Source: Streptomyces sp. MUM 2J (GTDB lineage: Bacteria > Actinomycetota > Actinomycetes > Streptomycetales > Streptomycetaceae). From it: DNA of 64,000 bases. The stretch covers positions 1 to 64,000 of the forward strand of contig NZ_JADWYM010000004.1 of the NCBI RefSeq assembly GCF_022414535.1, given 5' to 3'. Below, piece after piece: positions 8,812 to 17,780 of this stretch (position 1 is the first letter of the stretch; the number at the start of each line of letters is the position of its first letter). The notes beneath the pieces were generated by a model. It worked only from the letters and a program-made list of their open reading frames with translations. It was not told the origin of the DNA and searched no databases. The position numbers were made by a program, and so were the translations under genes.

Positions 8812-9949
8812 CGGGGACCTCCATCTCGATCGCTGTGCCCTTGCCGGGCTCCGACTCCACGCTGAGCCTGCCGCCCACCCCGCTGGCCCGGTCCCGCATC
8901 GACACCAGGCCGAGGTGGCGTCCCGCGTGGCGCACCGCCCGGGGGTCGAAGCCGCACCCGTCGTCGGCGACGCGCAGCACGGCGCCGCAGCCGTGGCGGT
9001 CCAGCGTGACGTCGACGTGCTCGGCGCCGGAGTGCCGCAGGGCGTTGTGCAGGGCCTCCTGGGCGACGCGCAGCATGGCTTCCTCCTGTGCGGCGGGCAG
9101 AGCGCGGACGCCGCGCGCCGTGAAGGCGACGCGGGCGCTGTGGGCGCGGTCCAGGACCTGCACCTGTGTGCGCAGGGTCGCGGCGAGGCCGTCCTCGTCG
9201 AGGGCGGCGGGGCGCAACTCGACGACGGCGGCACGCAGTTCGTCGGTGGCCTCGGCCGCGAGCGCGGCCACCTGCTGAAGCTCGCCCTTGGCCCGGGACG
9301 GGTCGCGGTCGACCAGACGGGCCGCGGCCTGTGCGGTCAGGCGCAGGGAGAACAGTTTCTGGCTGACCGCGTCGTGCAGTTCGTGGGCGAGCCGGGAGCG
9401 TTCCTCGGCGATGGTGAGCTCACGGCTGCGCTCGTACAGGCGGGCGTTGGTGAGGGCGATCGCCGCGTGCTGGCCGAGGATGGCGAGCAGTTCCTCGTCC
9501 TCCTGCGTGAAGCCGCAGCTTTCCGGCGCCCGGGAGCAGTTCTTGTCGGCGAGGAACAGTGCGCCGATCACCTCGTCGCCGTCGCGGATCGGCAGGCCCA
9601 GGAAGTCGGACATCTCGGGGTGGGCGGAGGGCCAGCCCTCGAAGCGGGGATCCTTGCGCACGTCGGCGAGGCGCTCGGCACCGGGCTGCCGGAGCATGGC
9701 CGCGAGGATGCCGTGCTGGCGCGGCAGGGGGCCGATGGCCCTCCACTGCTCGTCGCTGACGCCGTCCACCACGAACTGGGCGAAGCCTCCGTGGTCGTCG
9801 GGGACGCCGAGCGCCGCGTACTGCGCGTCGAGGAGTTCGCGGGCCGAGGCGACGATCGTCTTCAGGACGTCGCGCACCTCCAGATGCCTGCTCATGGCCA
9901 GCAGCGCGGAACTCACCGCGGCGAGGCCGGACCGGGGACCGTGGCTCAT
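8804..9949 (-). CDS. GAF-domain sensor histidine kinase (NarL/DesK type)
   Basis: 381 residues from the ATG at 9949. A GAF domain occupies about residues 20-175 and contains one Cys-rich patch (KNCSRAPESCGF). The HisKA_3 dimerisation segment follows, with the phospho-acceptor His in SRLAHELHDAVSQKLFSLR near residue 200. The HATPase domain closes the protein, with EALHNALRHSG (N box) and DDGCGFD. There are no membrane segments, so the signal is cytoplasmic. It overlaps and precedes its cognate regulator. The start is uncertain because the ribosome binding site is weak. Confidence 0.88.
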   Translation of the reverse strand: MSHGPRSGLAAVSSALLAMSRHLEVRDVLKTIVASARELLDAQYAALGVPDDHGGFAQFVVDGVSDEQWRAIGPLPRQHGILAAMLRQPGAERLADVRKDPRFEGWPSAHPEMSDFLGLPIRDGDEVIGALFLADKNCSRAPESCGFTQEDEELLAILGQHAAIALTNARLYERSRELTIAEERSRLAHELHDAVSQKLFSLRLTAQAAARLVDRDPSRAKGELQQVAALAAEATDELRAAVVELRPAALDEDGLAATLRTQVQVLDRAHSARVAFTARGVRALPAAQEEAMLRVAQEALHNALRHSGAEHVDVTLDRHGCGAVLRVADDGCGFDPRAVRHAGRHLGLVSMRDRASGVGGRLSVESEPGKGTAIEMEVPGG

Positions 9950-10170
9950 GCCCTCACGGTACCGGCGGCGCGCGGCACCGAGGATCCGCCCCGTGACGGC
10001 CGCCACCTCGGGCGCTCGGCCTAGGACGAAGGTCCCTGCCGCCCTGCTCCCCGGGTCCGGGCGGCGCGGGGCGACCACGGGCCGGGGCGCCGCGGGCCGG
10101 GGCCACAGCGACGCACCGGGCGGATGCGGATACGCAGCCTTCGCCGCGGCAGCGGGCAGGTCGGTTCGGC

Positions 10171-10200
10171 CCGCGCCACCCGCGGGGGCGGGTGGCGCGG
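10171..10200. other. GC-rich hairpin cluster in a 700-base gap upstream of the kinase
   Basis: Between the kinase start (9949) and the transglycosylase start (10698) no gene is convincing. This part contains a perfect 13-bp stem (10171-10183 with 10188-10200, GGGG loop), followed by a second, shorter stem near 10214-10236. They could be terminators or protein-binding sites; nothing more can be said. Confidence 0.4.
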
Positions 10201-10439
10201 GTGTGAGCAGGTGTCCGCGCCCCGCACGGGCGCGGACCGGGGGCGGAGGGGCGGCGGACGGGTGGGAGGGCGGTGCGGGCCGCCCTGCGGCAGAAGAGCG
10301 GCGCGGGCGCCGCCCGGGGCGCGGGTCCGCACCGGCGAGCGGGGGACCGCCGGGGGACAGACCCTCACGCAGTGCATTGCTCCAGCAACCTGCCGTGAGA
10401 ATGCTGTGGGCGCGATGTGAGCCCGCGCATAGGGTCCAC

Positions 10440-10690
10440 ATCACGTACGAGGGAGGTTAGGAGAGGCGAGGGTGCACATGAACGGGACTGATAGTCCAGT
10501 CTGTCCGGATTTGCCGCTCCCCGGTCCACTATCCGGCATCGTACGTCACACCTTTGCCACGGAATTTTGCGGCCGCTAAGAATGGCTTCCGTCGCTCAGC
10601 GCCGCGGGTTCACCGCCCGCGGCGTTCGTGTGGGACCAGCCCGATGTCCCCTCCGGACGTGAGCGACCTCCGCGCTATTCGAAGAGGTCC
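10440..10690 (+). promoter_or_regulatory. Candidate cyclic di-AMP (ydaO-type) riboswitch leader
   Basis: A long structured leader precedes the secreted transglycosylase gene. Around 10570-10600 it carries GCCGCTAAGAATGG followed by CTTCCGTCGCTCAGCG, which resembles the conserved 3' half of ydaO riboswitches (a CGCUUAA block, then UCCGUC, then a CUAA/CUCA block). A perfect 9-bp stem follows (10600-10608 with 10616-10624), then GTGGGACCAGCCC. In actinomycetes, cell-wall hydrolase genes commonly carry this riboswitch. I could not trace the complete fold, so this is a family-context call. Confidence 0.4.
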
Positions 10691-10697
10691 ATTCGCC

Positions 10698-11504
10698 ATG
10701 CTCAAGAACACGACCACCCGTGGCCGTAGTCGCACGCTGACCAAGCACCACAAGATCGCGATCGGCGGTGTCGCCGCCCTCGGTGCCGCCGCGCTCGCCT
10801 TCTCCGCCGTGCCCAGCAGTGCCGAAACCACCACCACGAGCGAGGCCGCGTCCACGCAGAACGTCGTCTCCGGCACCGACAAGGTCAAGGACGTCAAGGT
10901 CAGCCTCACCGACCAGCTCGCCGCCTCCAAGCTGAAGGCCGAGGCCATCGAGGCCCGGCAGAAGGCCCAGGCCGAGGCCAAGGCAGAGGCGCAGGCCAAG
11001 GTCGAGGCCGCGAAGAAGAAGACCGCCGCCGAGGCGGCCGCGAAGAAGAAGGCCGCCGCCGAGGCCGCCAGGAAGAAGGCGGAGGCGGCCAGGAAGAAGG
11101 CCGAGGCGGCCCGCAAGGCCAAGGAGGCCGCCAGCCGCTCCGCCAAGCGCACCGCGGTCAAGAAGACCGCCGTCAAGTCGTACCCCAACAACCTGGACGG
11201 CTGGATCCGCGAGTCGCTCGCCATCATGAAGAAGCACGGCATCCCCGGCTCCTACAGCGGGATCCACCGCAACATCATGCGGGAGTCCTCCGGCAACCCG
11301 ATGGCCATCAACAACTGGGACATCAACGCCATCAACGGCGTCCCGTCCAAGGGCCTGCTCCAGGTGATCCCGCCGACCTTCAAGGCGTACCACGTCCCGG
11401 GCACGTCCTGGAACATCTACGACCCGGTCGCCAACATCACCGCCGCGTGCAACTACGCGGCCGACCGGTACGGCTCCATGGACAACGTCAACAGCGCGTA
11501 CTGA
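10698..11504 (+). CDS. Secreted SLT-domain lytic transglycosylase
   Basis: 268 residues. Signal sequence about 1-45 (basic N-terminus, hydrophobic core ALGAAALAFSAVPSSA). Residues about 75-160 are a Lys/Ala/Glu-rich predicted coiled coil with AARKKAEA-type repeats. The C-terminal 100 residues form the SLT domain with RNIMRESSGNP (catalytic Glu), GVPSKGLLQVIP and ADRYGSM. It would cleave peptidoglycan strands outside the membrane. ATG at 10698 is preceded by GAAGAGG. A structured leader lies upstream, and the gene converges with the FHA-ABC gene. Confidence 0.9.
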   Translation: MLKNTTTRGRSRTLTKHHKIAIGGVAALGAAALAFSAVPSSAETTTTSEAASTQNVVSGTDKVKDVKVSLTDQLAASKLKAEAIEARQKAQAEAKAEAQAKVEAAKKKTAAEAAAKKKAAAEAARKKAEAARKKAEAARKAKEAASRSAKRTAVKKTAVKSYPNNLDGWIRESLAIMKKHGIPGSYSGIHRNIMRESSGNPMAINNWDINAINGVPSKGLLQVIPPTFKAYHVPGTSWNIYDPVANITAACNYAADRYGSMDNVNSAY

Positions 11505-11526
11505 GGCCGGCGCGGACCTCGGTACG

Positions 11527-11576
11527 GAACGCCGAAGGGCGGCACCCACCTGACGGGGTGCCGCCCTTCGGCGTTC
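11527..11576. terminator. Bidirectional 21-bp hairpin terminator
   Basis: 11527-11547 and 11556-11576 are exact reverse complements (21 bp, 8-base loop). It lies between the convergent stop codons of the transglycosylase and FHA-ABC genes. Confidence 0.8.
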
Positions 11577-11588
11577 GTCCGGGCGCGG

Positions 11589-14126
11589 CTACTTGCGCAT
11601 GACCTCGGGCTCGTGGCGCCGCAGGAAGCGGGACACGAAGAACCCGCAGACGACGCCGAGGGCGAGCAGGGCGGCCATGTCCATGCCCCAGGCGCCGACG
11701 GTGTGCTCCCACAACGGGTCGGTGGCGCCGCCAGGCTGGGGCGGGCTGATCTTGTTGAAGTCCAGCGTGGCACCCGCCGCGGCGACCGCCCAGCGCGACG
11801 GCATCAGGTACGAGAACTGGTTGACGCCGACCGTGCCGTTCAGGACGAAGAGACAGCCCGTGAAGACGACCTGGATGATCGCGAACATGACCAGCAGCGG
11901 CATCGTCTTCTCGGCGGTCTTCACCAGCGAGGAGATGATCAGGCCGAACATCATCGAGGTGAAGCCGAGCGCCATGATCGGCACGGACAGCTCCACGAGC
12001 GTGGCGCCGCCGAAGACGAGACCCTGTTCGGGGATCTCACGGCTGGAGAAGCCGATGACGCCGACCAGCAGCCCCTGGAACACGGTGATCATGCCGAGCA
12101 CGAACACCTTGGACATCAGGTAGGCCGAGCGGGACAGGCCGGTGGCGCGTTCCCGCTCGTAGATGACGCGTTCCTTGATCAGCTCGCGGACGGAGTTCGC
12201 GGCACCCGCGAAGCACGCGCCGACGGCGAGGATGAGCAGGACCGTGGTGGCCGTGCCGTTGGGGATGATCCGGCCGGCCCGGTTGGGCGGGTTGGGCAGC
12301 AGGCTGTGGTCGGCGTCGATGAGCAGGCTGACCGCGCCGAGGACCGCCGGCAGGATCACCGTCAGGGCGAGGAAGCCCTTGTCGGAGGCGATCACCGAGA
12401 CGTAGCGGCGCACGAGCGTGACGAACTGGGACATCCAGCCCTGCGGTTTCGGCGGCTTCATCGCCTGCATGGCCGGCATCTGTACGGCCTGCGGCGCGAC
12501 GGCGTCGATGTCCGCGGCGTACATCTGGTAGTGCTGCGAGCCCTTCCAGCGGCCCGCCCAGTCGTAGTCGCGGTAGTTCTCGAAGGCGGAGAAGACATCG
12601 GCCCAGCTGTCGTAGCCGAAGAAGTTCAGCGCCTCCTCCGGCGGCCCGAAGTAGGCGACCGCGCCGCCCGGGGCCATCACCAGGAGCTTGTCGCACAGGG
12701 CCAGCTCCGCGACGGAGTGGGTGACGACGAGGACCGTGCGGCCGTCGTCGGCGAGTCCGCGCAGCAACTGCATGACGTCGCGGTCCATCCCCGGGTCCAG
12801 GCCGGAGGTCGGCTCGTCAAGGAAGATGAGGGACGGCTTGGTCAGCAGTTCGAGGGCCACCGAGACACGCTTGCGCTGACCGCCGGAGAGGGAGGTGACC
12901 TTCTTCTCCTTGTGGACGTCCAGCTTCAGCTCACGCAGCACCTCGTCGATGCGGGCCTCGCGCTCGGCGGCCGTGGTGTCGGCGGGGAAGCGCAGCTTGG
13001 CCGCGTACTTGAGCGCCTTCCTCACGGTCAGTTCCTTGTGCAGGATGTCGTCCTGCGGAACCAGGCCGATGCGCTGGCGCAGCTCGGCGAACTGCTTGTA
13101 CAGGTTGCGGTTGTCGTAGAGGACGTCGCCCTGGTCGGCGGGGCGGTAGCCGGTGAGCGCCTTCAGCAGGGTCGACTTGCCGGAACCGGACGGGCCGATC
13201 ACCGCGATCAGGGACTTCTCCGGCACCCCGAAGGAGACGTCCTTCAGGATCTGCTTGCCGCCGTCGACGGTGACGGTCAGGTGGCGGGCGGAGAAGGAGA
13301 CCTCACCGGTGTCGACGAACTCCTCGAGCCGGTCGCCGACGATACGGAAGGTGGAGTGTCCGACGCCCACGATGTCGGTCGCGCCGAGCAGGGCCGAGCC
13401 GCCCTTGGGAATCGGCTGGCCGTTGACGTACGTGCCGTTGTGCGAGCCGAGGTCGCGGATCTCCATGCGGCCGTCGGGCGTCGCGTGGAACTCGGCGTGG
13501 TGCCGGGAGACCTGGAGGTCGGAGACGACCAGGTCGTTCTCCAGGGCACGGCCGATGCGCATCACGCGGCCGAGGAAGAACTGGTGGAACGTGGTCGGGC
13601 TGCGGTCGCCGTGGACCTGCGGTGCCCCCGCCGCGCCACCGGACACGTTCTGCGCGTGCCCTTCCGCCGGATGCTGCTGCTGGGGGATGCCCGGCGTGCC
13701 CTGCTGCCCGCCTGCCTGGGGCTGCGGCTGCGGCTGCGGGGCGTGCTGCTGAGGCGTCTGCGGCTGCTGCCAGCCCGCGCCCTGCGCGGAGTACGGCTGC
13801 CGAGGCCGGGCCTGAGGAGTGGCGACGGGGGCTTCGGCGCCGGACAGGTTCACCCGCGGGCCGTCGGTCGCGTTGCCCAGGTGCACCGCCGTGCCGGAGG
13901 CCAGCTCCAGATGGTGGATCCGCTGGCCCTGTACGAACGTGCCGTTGGTGCTGCCGTGGTCCTCGATGACCCAACTGCGGCCGTTGAAGCTGACCGTGGC
14001 GTGGCGCCAGGAGACCCGGGCGTCGTCGAAGACCATGTCGCCCTGCGGATCACGTCCCAGGGTGTAGGACCTGGACGGATCGAGCGTCCAGGTACGTCCG
14101 TTTGATTCCAGTACGAGTTCCGGCAC
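11589..14126 (-). CDS. FHA-FHA-ABC ATPase-ABC2 permease fusion (Rv1747-like)
   Basis: 845 residues in one chain. FHA domain 1 is about residues 1-90 (YTLGRDP, SWRHATV, HGSTNGTFV). A Gln/Pro/Gly-rich linker spans about 100-170. FHA domain 2 is about 185-270 (RIGRALENDLV, SRHHAEF, GSHNGTYV). The ATPase is about 285-510 with GPSGSGKST, LSGGQRKR and LIFLDEPTSGLD. The ABC2-type membrane domain has about six segments between 590 and 835. FHA domains bind phosphothreonine, so export is probably controlled by Ser/Thr kinases, as for mycobacterial Rv1747 (linked to cell-envelope lipids). Substrate here unknown. Confidence 0.92.
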   Translation of the reverse strand: MPELVLESNGRTWTLDPSRSYTLGRDPQGDMVFDDARVSWRHATVSFNGRSWVIEDHGSTNGTFVQGQRIHHLELASGTAVHLGNATDGPRVNLSGAEAPVATPQARPRQPYSAQGAGWQQPQTPQQHAPQPQPQPQAGGQQGTPGIPQQQHPAEGHAQNVSGGAAGAPQVHGDRSPTTFHQFFLGRVMRIGRALENDLVVSDLQVSRHHAEFHATPDGRMEIRDLGSHNGTYVNGQPIPKGGSALLGATDIVGVGHSTFRIVGDRLEEFVDTGEVSFSARHLTVTVDGGKQILKDVSFGVPEKSLIAVIGPSGSGKSTLLKALTGYRPADQGDVLYDNRNLYKQFAELRQRIGLVPQDDILHKELTVRKALKYAAKLRFPADTTAAEREARIDEVLRELKLDVHKEKKVTSLSGGQRKRVSVALELLTKPSLIFLDEPTSGLDPGMDRDVMQLLRGLADDGRTVLVVTHSVAELALCDKLLVMAPGGAVAYFGPPEEALNFFGYDSWADVFSAFENYRDYDWAGRWKGSQHYQMYAADIDAVAPQAVQMPAMQAMKPPKPQGWMSQFVTLVRRYVSVIASDKGFLALTVILPAVLGAVSLLIDADHSLLPNPPNRAGRIIPNGTATTVLLILAVGACFAGAANSVRELIKERVIYERERATGLSRSAYLMSKVFVLGMITVFQGLLVGVIGFSSREIPEQGLVFGGATLVELSVPIMALGFTSMMFGLIISSLVKTAEKTMPLLVMFAIIQVVFTGCLFVLNGTVGVNQFSYLMPSRWAVAAAGATLDFNKISPPQPGGATDPLWEHTVGAWGMDMAALLALGVVCGFFVSRFLRRHEPEVMRK

Positions 14127-14365
14127 TCCAGCCCCACTGAGTTGTCCCCCGAGTTACCCCCGTCGCAGGGAGTCTAGGGATGTCGAACATCGGGGGGAAC
14201 TATTCCAGGATCGGCACCGTGACCGAAAGTCGGGCCTTGTGGCGACCGCGCACGGGCATGTGGACGGGTGCCGTTGACGGGGGTTGAAAAGTGCCCGGAG
14301 AGTGGTAATCCCACGCGAGGGGGACAAGCGCGGCGGACGCCGCGCCCGCGGATCGGGGGTCTGTC

Positions 14366-16351
14366 ATGGGCTTCACCAAGGGCTGGGCGACCACGAAGCA
14401 CGGCACGCACCCACCGGGGCGCCGCGTGCCGTGGGGAGATGTCGTGCTCTCCGCGGTCACGGCCGTGAGCTGGGCGCTGATCGGAATGGCCGGGACGGCG
14501 GCGCTCGGCCTGCATCTCCTCCGGGCGGACGCGGCGGGCGCGTTGGGACCGATGATCGCGGCCGTCGTGGCGCTCGGGGCGGGTGGTTCGGTGACCCCCT
14601 CCGGGAACGTGTCCGCCTTCGGTCTCACCGGTGCACAGGCGGACACGGCCATCGAGATCACGCCACTCGGCGTGAGTCTGGTCGGCGCGCTGCTGCTGTC
14701 CTGGTTCTTCCTGCGGTCCCTGCGCACGGCGGGAGTTGTCGTCTCGCCCGCCGAACTCCTGGCCCGGGCGGGCGCGGTGCTCGTCGTGAGTGCGGTGATG
14801 CTGGGGGGACTGGCCTGGGCGGGGCACGACGTCGTCACCATCGACGGTGGGTCCCTCGGGCTCGACGCCCCGACCGGCATCGGGGGCGGAGGCGGGAACG
14901 GGGGCGGCGGGATCGGCATCCCTGGGCTCGGGGACCTCGGCGGGCTGCTGCCGGACCGGGTCGGCGACCTCATCGATGCCAGGGCGTCGGTCGGGTTCAC
15001 CGTCGACACCGTTCCGACCCTGCTCGGCGGGCTGGCCTGGACGGCCGGTGTGCTCGTCGTCGCGCTGCTGGCCTCGCGGCGTACCCCGCTCCCGGGCGGT
15101 CTGGAGTTCGTGCACGCGGTGGTGCGGCCGGCCGTGTCCGCGCTCACCACCGTGCTGATCGTCGCCGTCGCGGCCGGGCTCGCTGCGGCCGGGTACGCGG
15201 CGATGGGCGACGACCACCCCGCCCGGATCGCCGGTGCCGCACTCCTCGGCGCGCCCGACGGGGTGTGGCTCGGCATCGCGATCGGCCTCCTCGTGCCCTG
15301 GGACGGCCGGGCGACGGGCGAGCTGGCGAAGCTGCTGCCGGACCCGCTGGACGACCTGCTGACCGTGCACGCCGACCGGCCGGTCACACTGGCGCGGCTC
15401 GCCGACCTCGACGGGCGGGTGTGGCTGCTCGGCGTCGCGGCCGCGCTGACGATGCTGCTGGCGGGGGTGCTGACAGCGGTGCGGACTCCGGTGCCGCACG
15501 CGCCCCGGGAACACCACGGGGGCGGCGCAGGACGGCGGGTGAACGCCCTCGGCTTCGCCGGCCGGTGCGCGCTGCGGCTGGGGGTGGCGACGGCCGTGGC
15601 ACTGCCACTGCTCGTCCGGCTGACCGAGGTGTCGGTGAACGCCTCGCTCTCGGTGCTGGGCTTCGATGCCTTCGGCGCGGGGATCGAGTTGCACGGGCGG
15701 CCGGGCCCGGCCGTACTGCTCGGCGCCGCGTGGGGCGCGGCCGCGGGGGCCCTGGGAGCGCTGCTGGCCCACGTGAGCGGTGCGGCGGGGCGGCGGACGG
15801 CGCCGCTGGCACGGGGTGACGGGGCGCCGGTGGCCCGGGGCGGCGCGGAAGCGGGACCGTACGCGGCGGCGGCCGGGGCGCACGGCGCGGCAGGAGGCCG
15901 GTACGGTCCGGGAGCCGGAACCCGCGACGCGGGCAGCGGCCCGTACCGGGCGGGGCCCTGGGCCCACGGGACGGGCGGCGCCCGGTCCGCGCACGGCGGT
16001 GGGGGCCCGGCTCCCGGGACGCCGCCCGGGCCGTACGCACCCGGGGCGCCGTACCGGCCGCCGAACCCCGGCACCAACCCCTATCTGCGGGTGCCCGACG
16101 AACTGCGGACGTCTGAGGACGCCGGCAGCGGCGGGACCCCCGGTGGAGCCGGGAGCGGGAACCCCGCCGGAGGGGACGTGTACGGGGCACCGACCGTGGC
16201 CCGCCCGCTCGGGCCTCCTCCCCCGCCGCGGGGGCGCCGGCCGGCCGGGCGCCGCGGCGAGGCCCCTCGTGGAGACGACGGGCCGCCTCCCCCGCCTCCC
16301 CCGCCTCCCCCTCCCCAGCCGCCGGCCCGGCGGCCGAAGGGGCCGCGCTGA
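14366..16351 (+). CDS. Large Streptomyces membrane protein with Pro/Gly-rich tail
   Basis: 661 residues. From about residue 25 to 470 there are around ten hydrophobic segments, interrupted by a Gly-rich loop (about 172-190). Residues about 480-661 are a low-complexity Gly/Ala/Pro/Arg tail ending in a polyproline run, likely cytoplasmic and disordered. No transporter motif is recognised; it resembles what is annotated as streptophobe-family protein in Streptomyces. ATG at 14366 follows a weak ribosome binding site. It is divergent from the FHA-ABC gene and stands upstream of serB. Confidence 0.75.
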   Translation: MGFTKGWATTKHGTHPPGRRVPWGDVVLSAVTAVSWALIGMAGTAALGLHLLRADAAGALGPMIAAVVALGAGGSVTPSGNVSAFGLTGAQADTAIEITPLGVSLVGALLLSWFFLRSLRTAGVVVSPAELLARAGAVLVVSAVMLGGLAWAGHDVVTIDGGSLGLDAPTGIGGGGGNGGGGIGIPGLGDLGGLLPDRVGDLIDARASVGFTVDTVPTLLGGLAWTAGVLVVALLASRRTPLPGGLEFVHAVVRPAVSALTTVLIVAVAAGLAAAGYAAMGDDHPARIAGAALLGAPDGVWLGIAIGLLVPWDGRATGELAKLLPDPLDDLLTVHADRPVTLARLADLDGRVWLLGVAAALTMLLAGVLTAVRTPVPHAPREHHGGGAGRRVNALGFAGRCALRLGVATAVALPLLVRLTEVSVNASLSVLGFDAFGAGIELHGRPGPAVLLGAAWGAAAGALGALLAHVSGAAGRRTAPLARGDGAPVARGGAEAGPYAAAAGAHGAAGGRYGPGAGTRDAGSGPYRAGPWAHGTGGARSAHGGGGPAPGTPPGPYAPGAPYRPPNPGTNPYLRVPDELRTSEDAGSGGTPGGAGSGNPAGGDVYGAPTVARPLGPPPPPRGRRPAGRRGEAPRGDDGPPPPPPPPPPPQPPARRPKGPR

Positions 16352-16483
16352 GCCGGGCACCGGGCCGGTCCACGGGGCCCTTCCACGGGTGGGGCCGCGA
16401 CGCGCGTGCCGCCCGGTGCTCCGTGTCCGCCAGGCGGACCTCGGGGGCGGAAGGCACTGGGTGCCGGATACGGTGGAGGCACC

Positions 16484-17713
16484 ATGAGCGCTTCGCAGAC
16501 CTCGTTCCCCGAGACCTCTGACGTCCCCACTCTCCTTGTCAAGATCTTCGGCAAGGACAGGCCGGGCATCACGGCCGGACTCTTCGACACCCTGGCCGCC
16601 TACTCCGTCGACGTGGTCGACATCGAGCAGGTGGTCACCCGCGGCCGGATCGTGCTGTGCGCGCTCGTCACCGAGCCGCAGCCCGGCCTGGAGGGCGGCC
16701 TCAGGGCCACCGTGCACAGCTGGGCGGAGTCGATGAAGATGCAGGCGGAGATCATCTCCGGCATCGGCGACAACCGGCCGCGCGGCCTGGGCCGGTCCCT
16801 GGTGACCGTGCTGGGTCACCCGCTGACCGCGGAGGCCACGGCCGCCATCGCCGGCCGGATCACCCGGGCGGGCGGCAACATCGACCGCATCTTCCGGCTG
16901 GCGAAGTACCCGGTGACCGCCGTCGAGTTCGCGGTCTCGGGCGTGGAGACGGGACCGCTGCGCACCGCGCTCGTGACGGACGCCGCCGCTCTCGGCGTGG
17001 ACATCGCGGTGGTCGCGGCGGGGCTGCACCGGCGGGCCCAGCGTCTCGTCGTCATGGACGTGGACTCCACGCTCATCCAGGACGAGGTCATCGAACTCTT
17101 CGCCGCGCACGCGGGCTGCGAGGACAAGGTCGCCGAGGTGACGGCGGCGGCGATGCGCGGCGAGCTGGACTTCGAGCAGTCCCTGCACGCGCGGGTGGCC
17201 CTGCTGGCGGGGCTGGACGCGTCGGTGGTGGACAAGGTGCGCAGCGAGGTGCGGCTCACGCCGGGCGCCCGCACGCTGATCCGCACGCTGAAGCGGCTCG
17301 GCTACCAGGTCGGGGTGGTCTCCGGCGGGTTCACGCAGGTGACCGACGACCTCAGGGAACGGCTGGGGCTGGACTTCGCCCAGGCCAACACCCTGGAGAT
17401 CGCCGACGGGAAGCTGACGGGCAGGGTCACGGGCGAGATCGTGGACCGGGCGGGCAAGGCGCGGCTGCTGCGCCGGTTCGCCACCGAGGCGGGCGTGCCG
17501 CTGTCACAGACGGTCGCGATCGGTGACGGTGCCAACGACCTGGACATGCTGAACGCGGCCGGTCTCGGCGTCGCCTTCAACGCCAAGCCGGTGGTGCGCG
17601 AGGCGGCGCACACCGCCGTGAACGTGCCGTTCCTGGACACCGTGCTGTACCTGCTGGGCGTGACCCGCGAGGAGGTCGAGGCCGCCGACACGGTCGTGGC
17701 CGAGGTGCAGTGA
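16484..17713 (+). CDS. serB: Phosphoserine phosphatase with N-terminal ACT-like domains
   Basis: 409 residues; catalyses the last step of serine synthesis, phosphoserine to serine. The N-terminal half (about 12-170) is regulatory ACT-like sequence (KIFGKDRPGITAGLF). The HAD phosphatase begins near residue 185 with the nucleophile motif VVMDVDSTLIQDE, includes VSGGFTQV, and ends with GDGANDLDML for Mg binding. The ATG at 16484 is preceded by GGTGGAGG. It has its own strong terminator, so it is probably monocistronic. Confidence 0.95.
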   Translation: MSASQTSFPETSDVPTLLVKIFGKDRPGITAGLFDTLAAYSVDVVDIEQVVTRGRIVLCALVTEPQPGLEGGLRATVHSWAESMKMQAEIISGIGDNRPRGLGRSLVTVLGHPLTAEATAAIAGRITRAGGNIDRIFRLAKYPVTAVEFAVSGVETGPLRTALVTDAAALGVDIAVVAAGLHRRAQRLVVMDVDSTLIQDEVIELFAAHAGCEDKVAEVTAAAMRGELDFEQSLHARVALLAGLDASVVDKVRSEVRLTPGARTLIRTLKRLGYQVGVVSGGFTQVTDDLRERLGLDFAQANTLEIADGKLTGRVTGEIVDRAGKARLLRRFATEAGVPLSQTVAIGDGANDLDMLNAAGLGVAFNAKPVVREAAHTAVNVPFLDTVLYLLGVTREEVEAADTVVAEVQ

Positions 17714-17727
17714 GGCGGACCGGACGG

Positions 17728-17764
17728 GCAGGGGCCCGGCATCGCGGTGATGCCGGGCCCCTGC
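17728..17764. terminator. Bidirectional hairpin terminator between serB and the SixA-like gene
   Basis: Perfect 16-bp stem (17728-17743 with 17749-17764), 5-base loop, between convergent stop codons. Confidence 0.8.
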
Positions 17765-17780
17765 ATGTCACGGGGGCGGA

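Noticed and set aside
14174..17188. 1004-codon minus-strand frame opposite the membrane protein and serB
   Set aside because: Shadow frame; serB and the membrane protein have correct codon bias and motifs on the plus strand.
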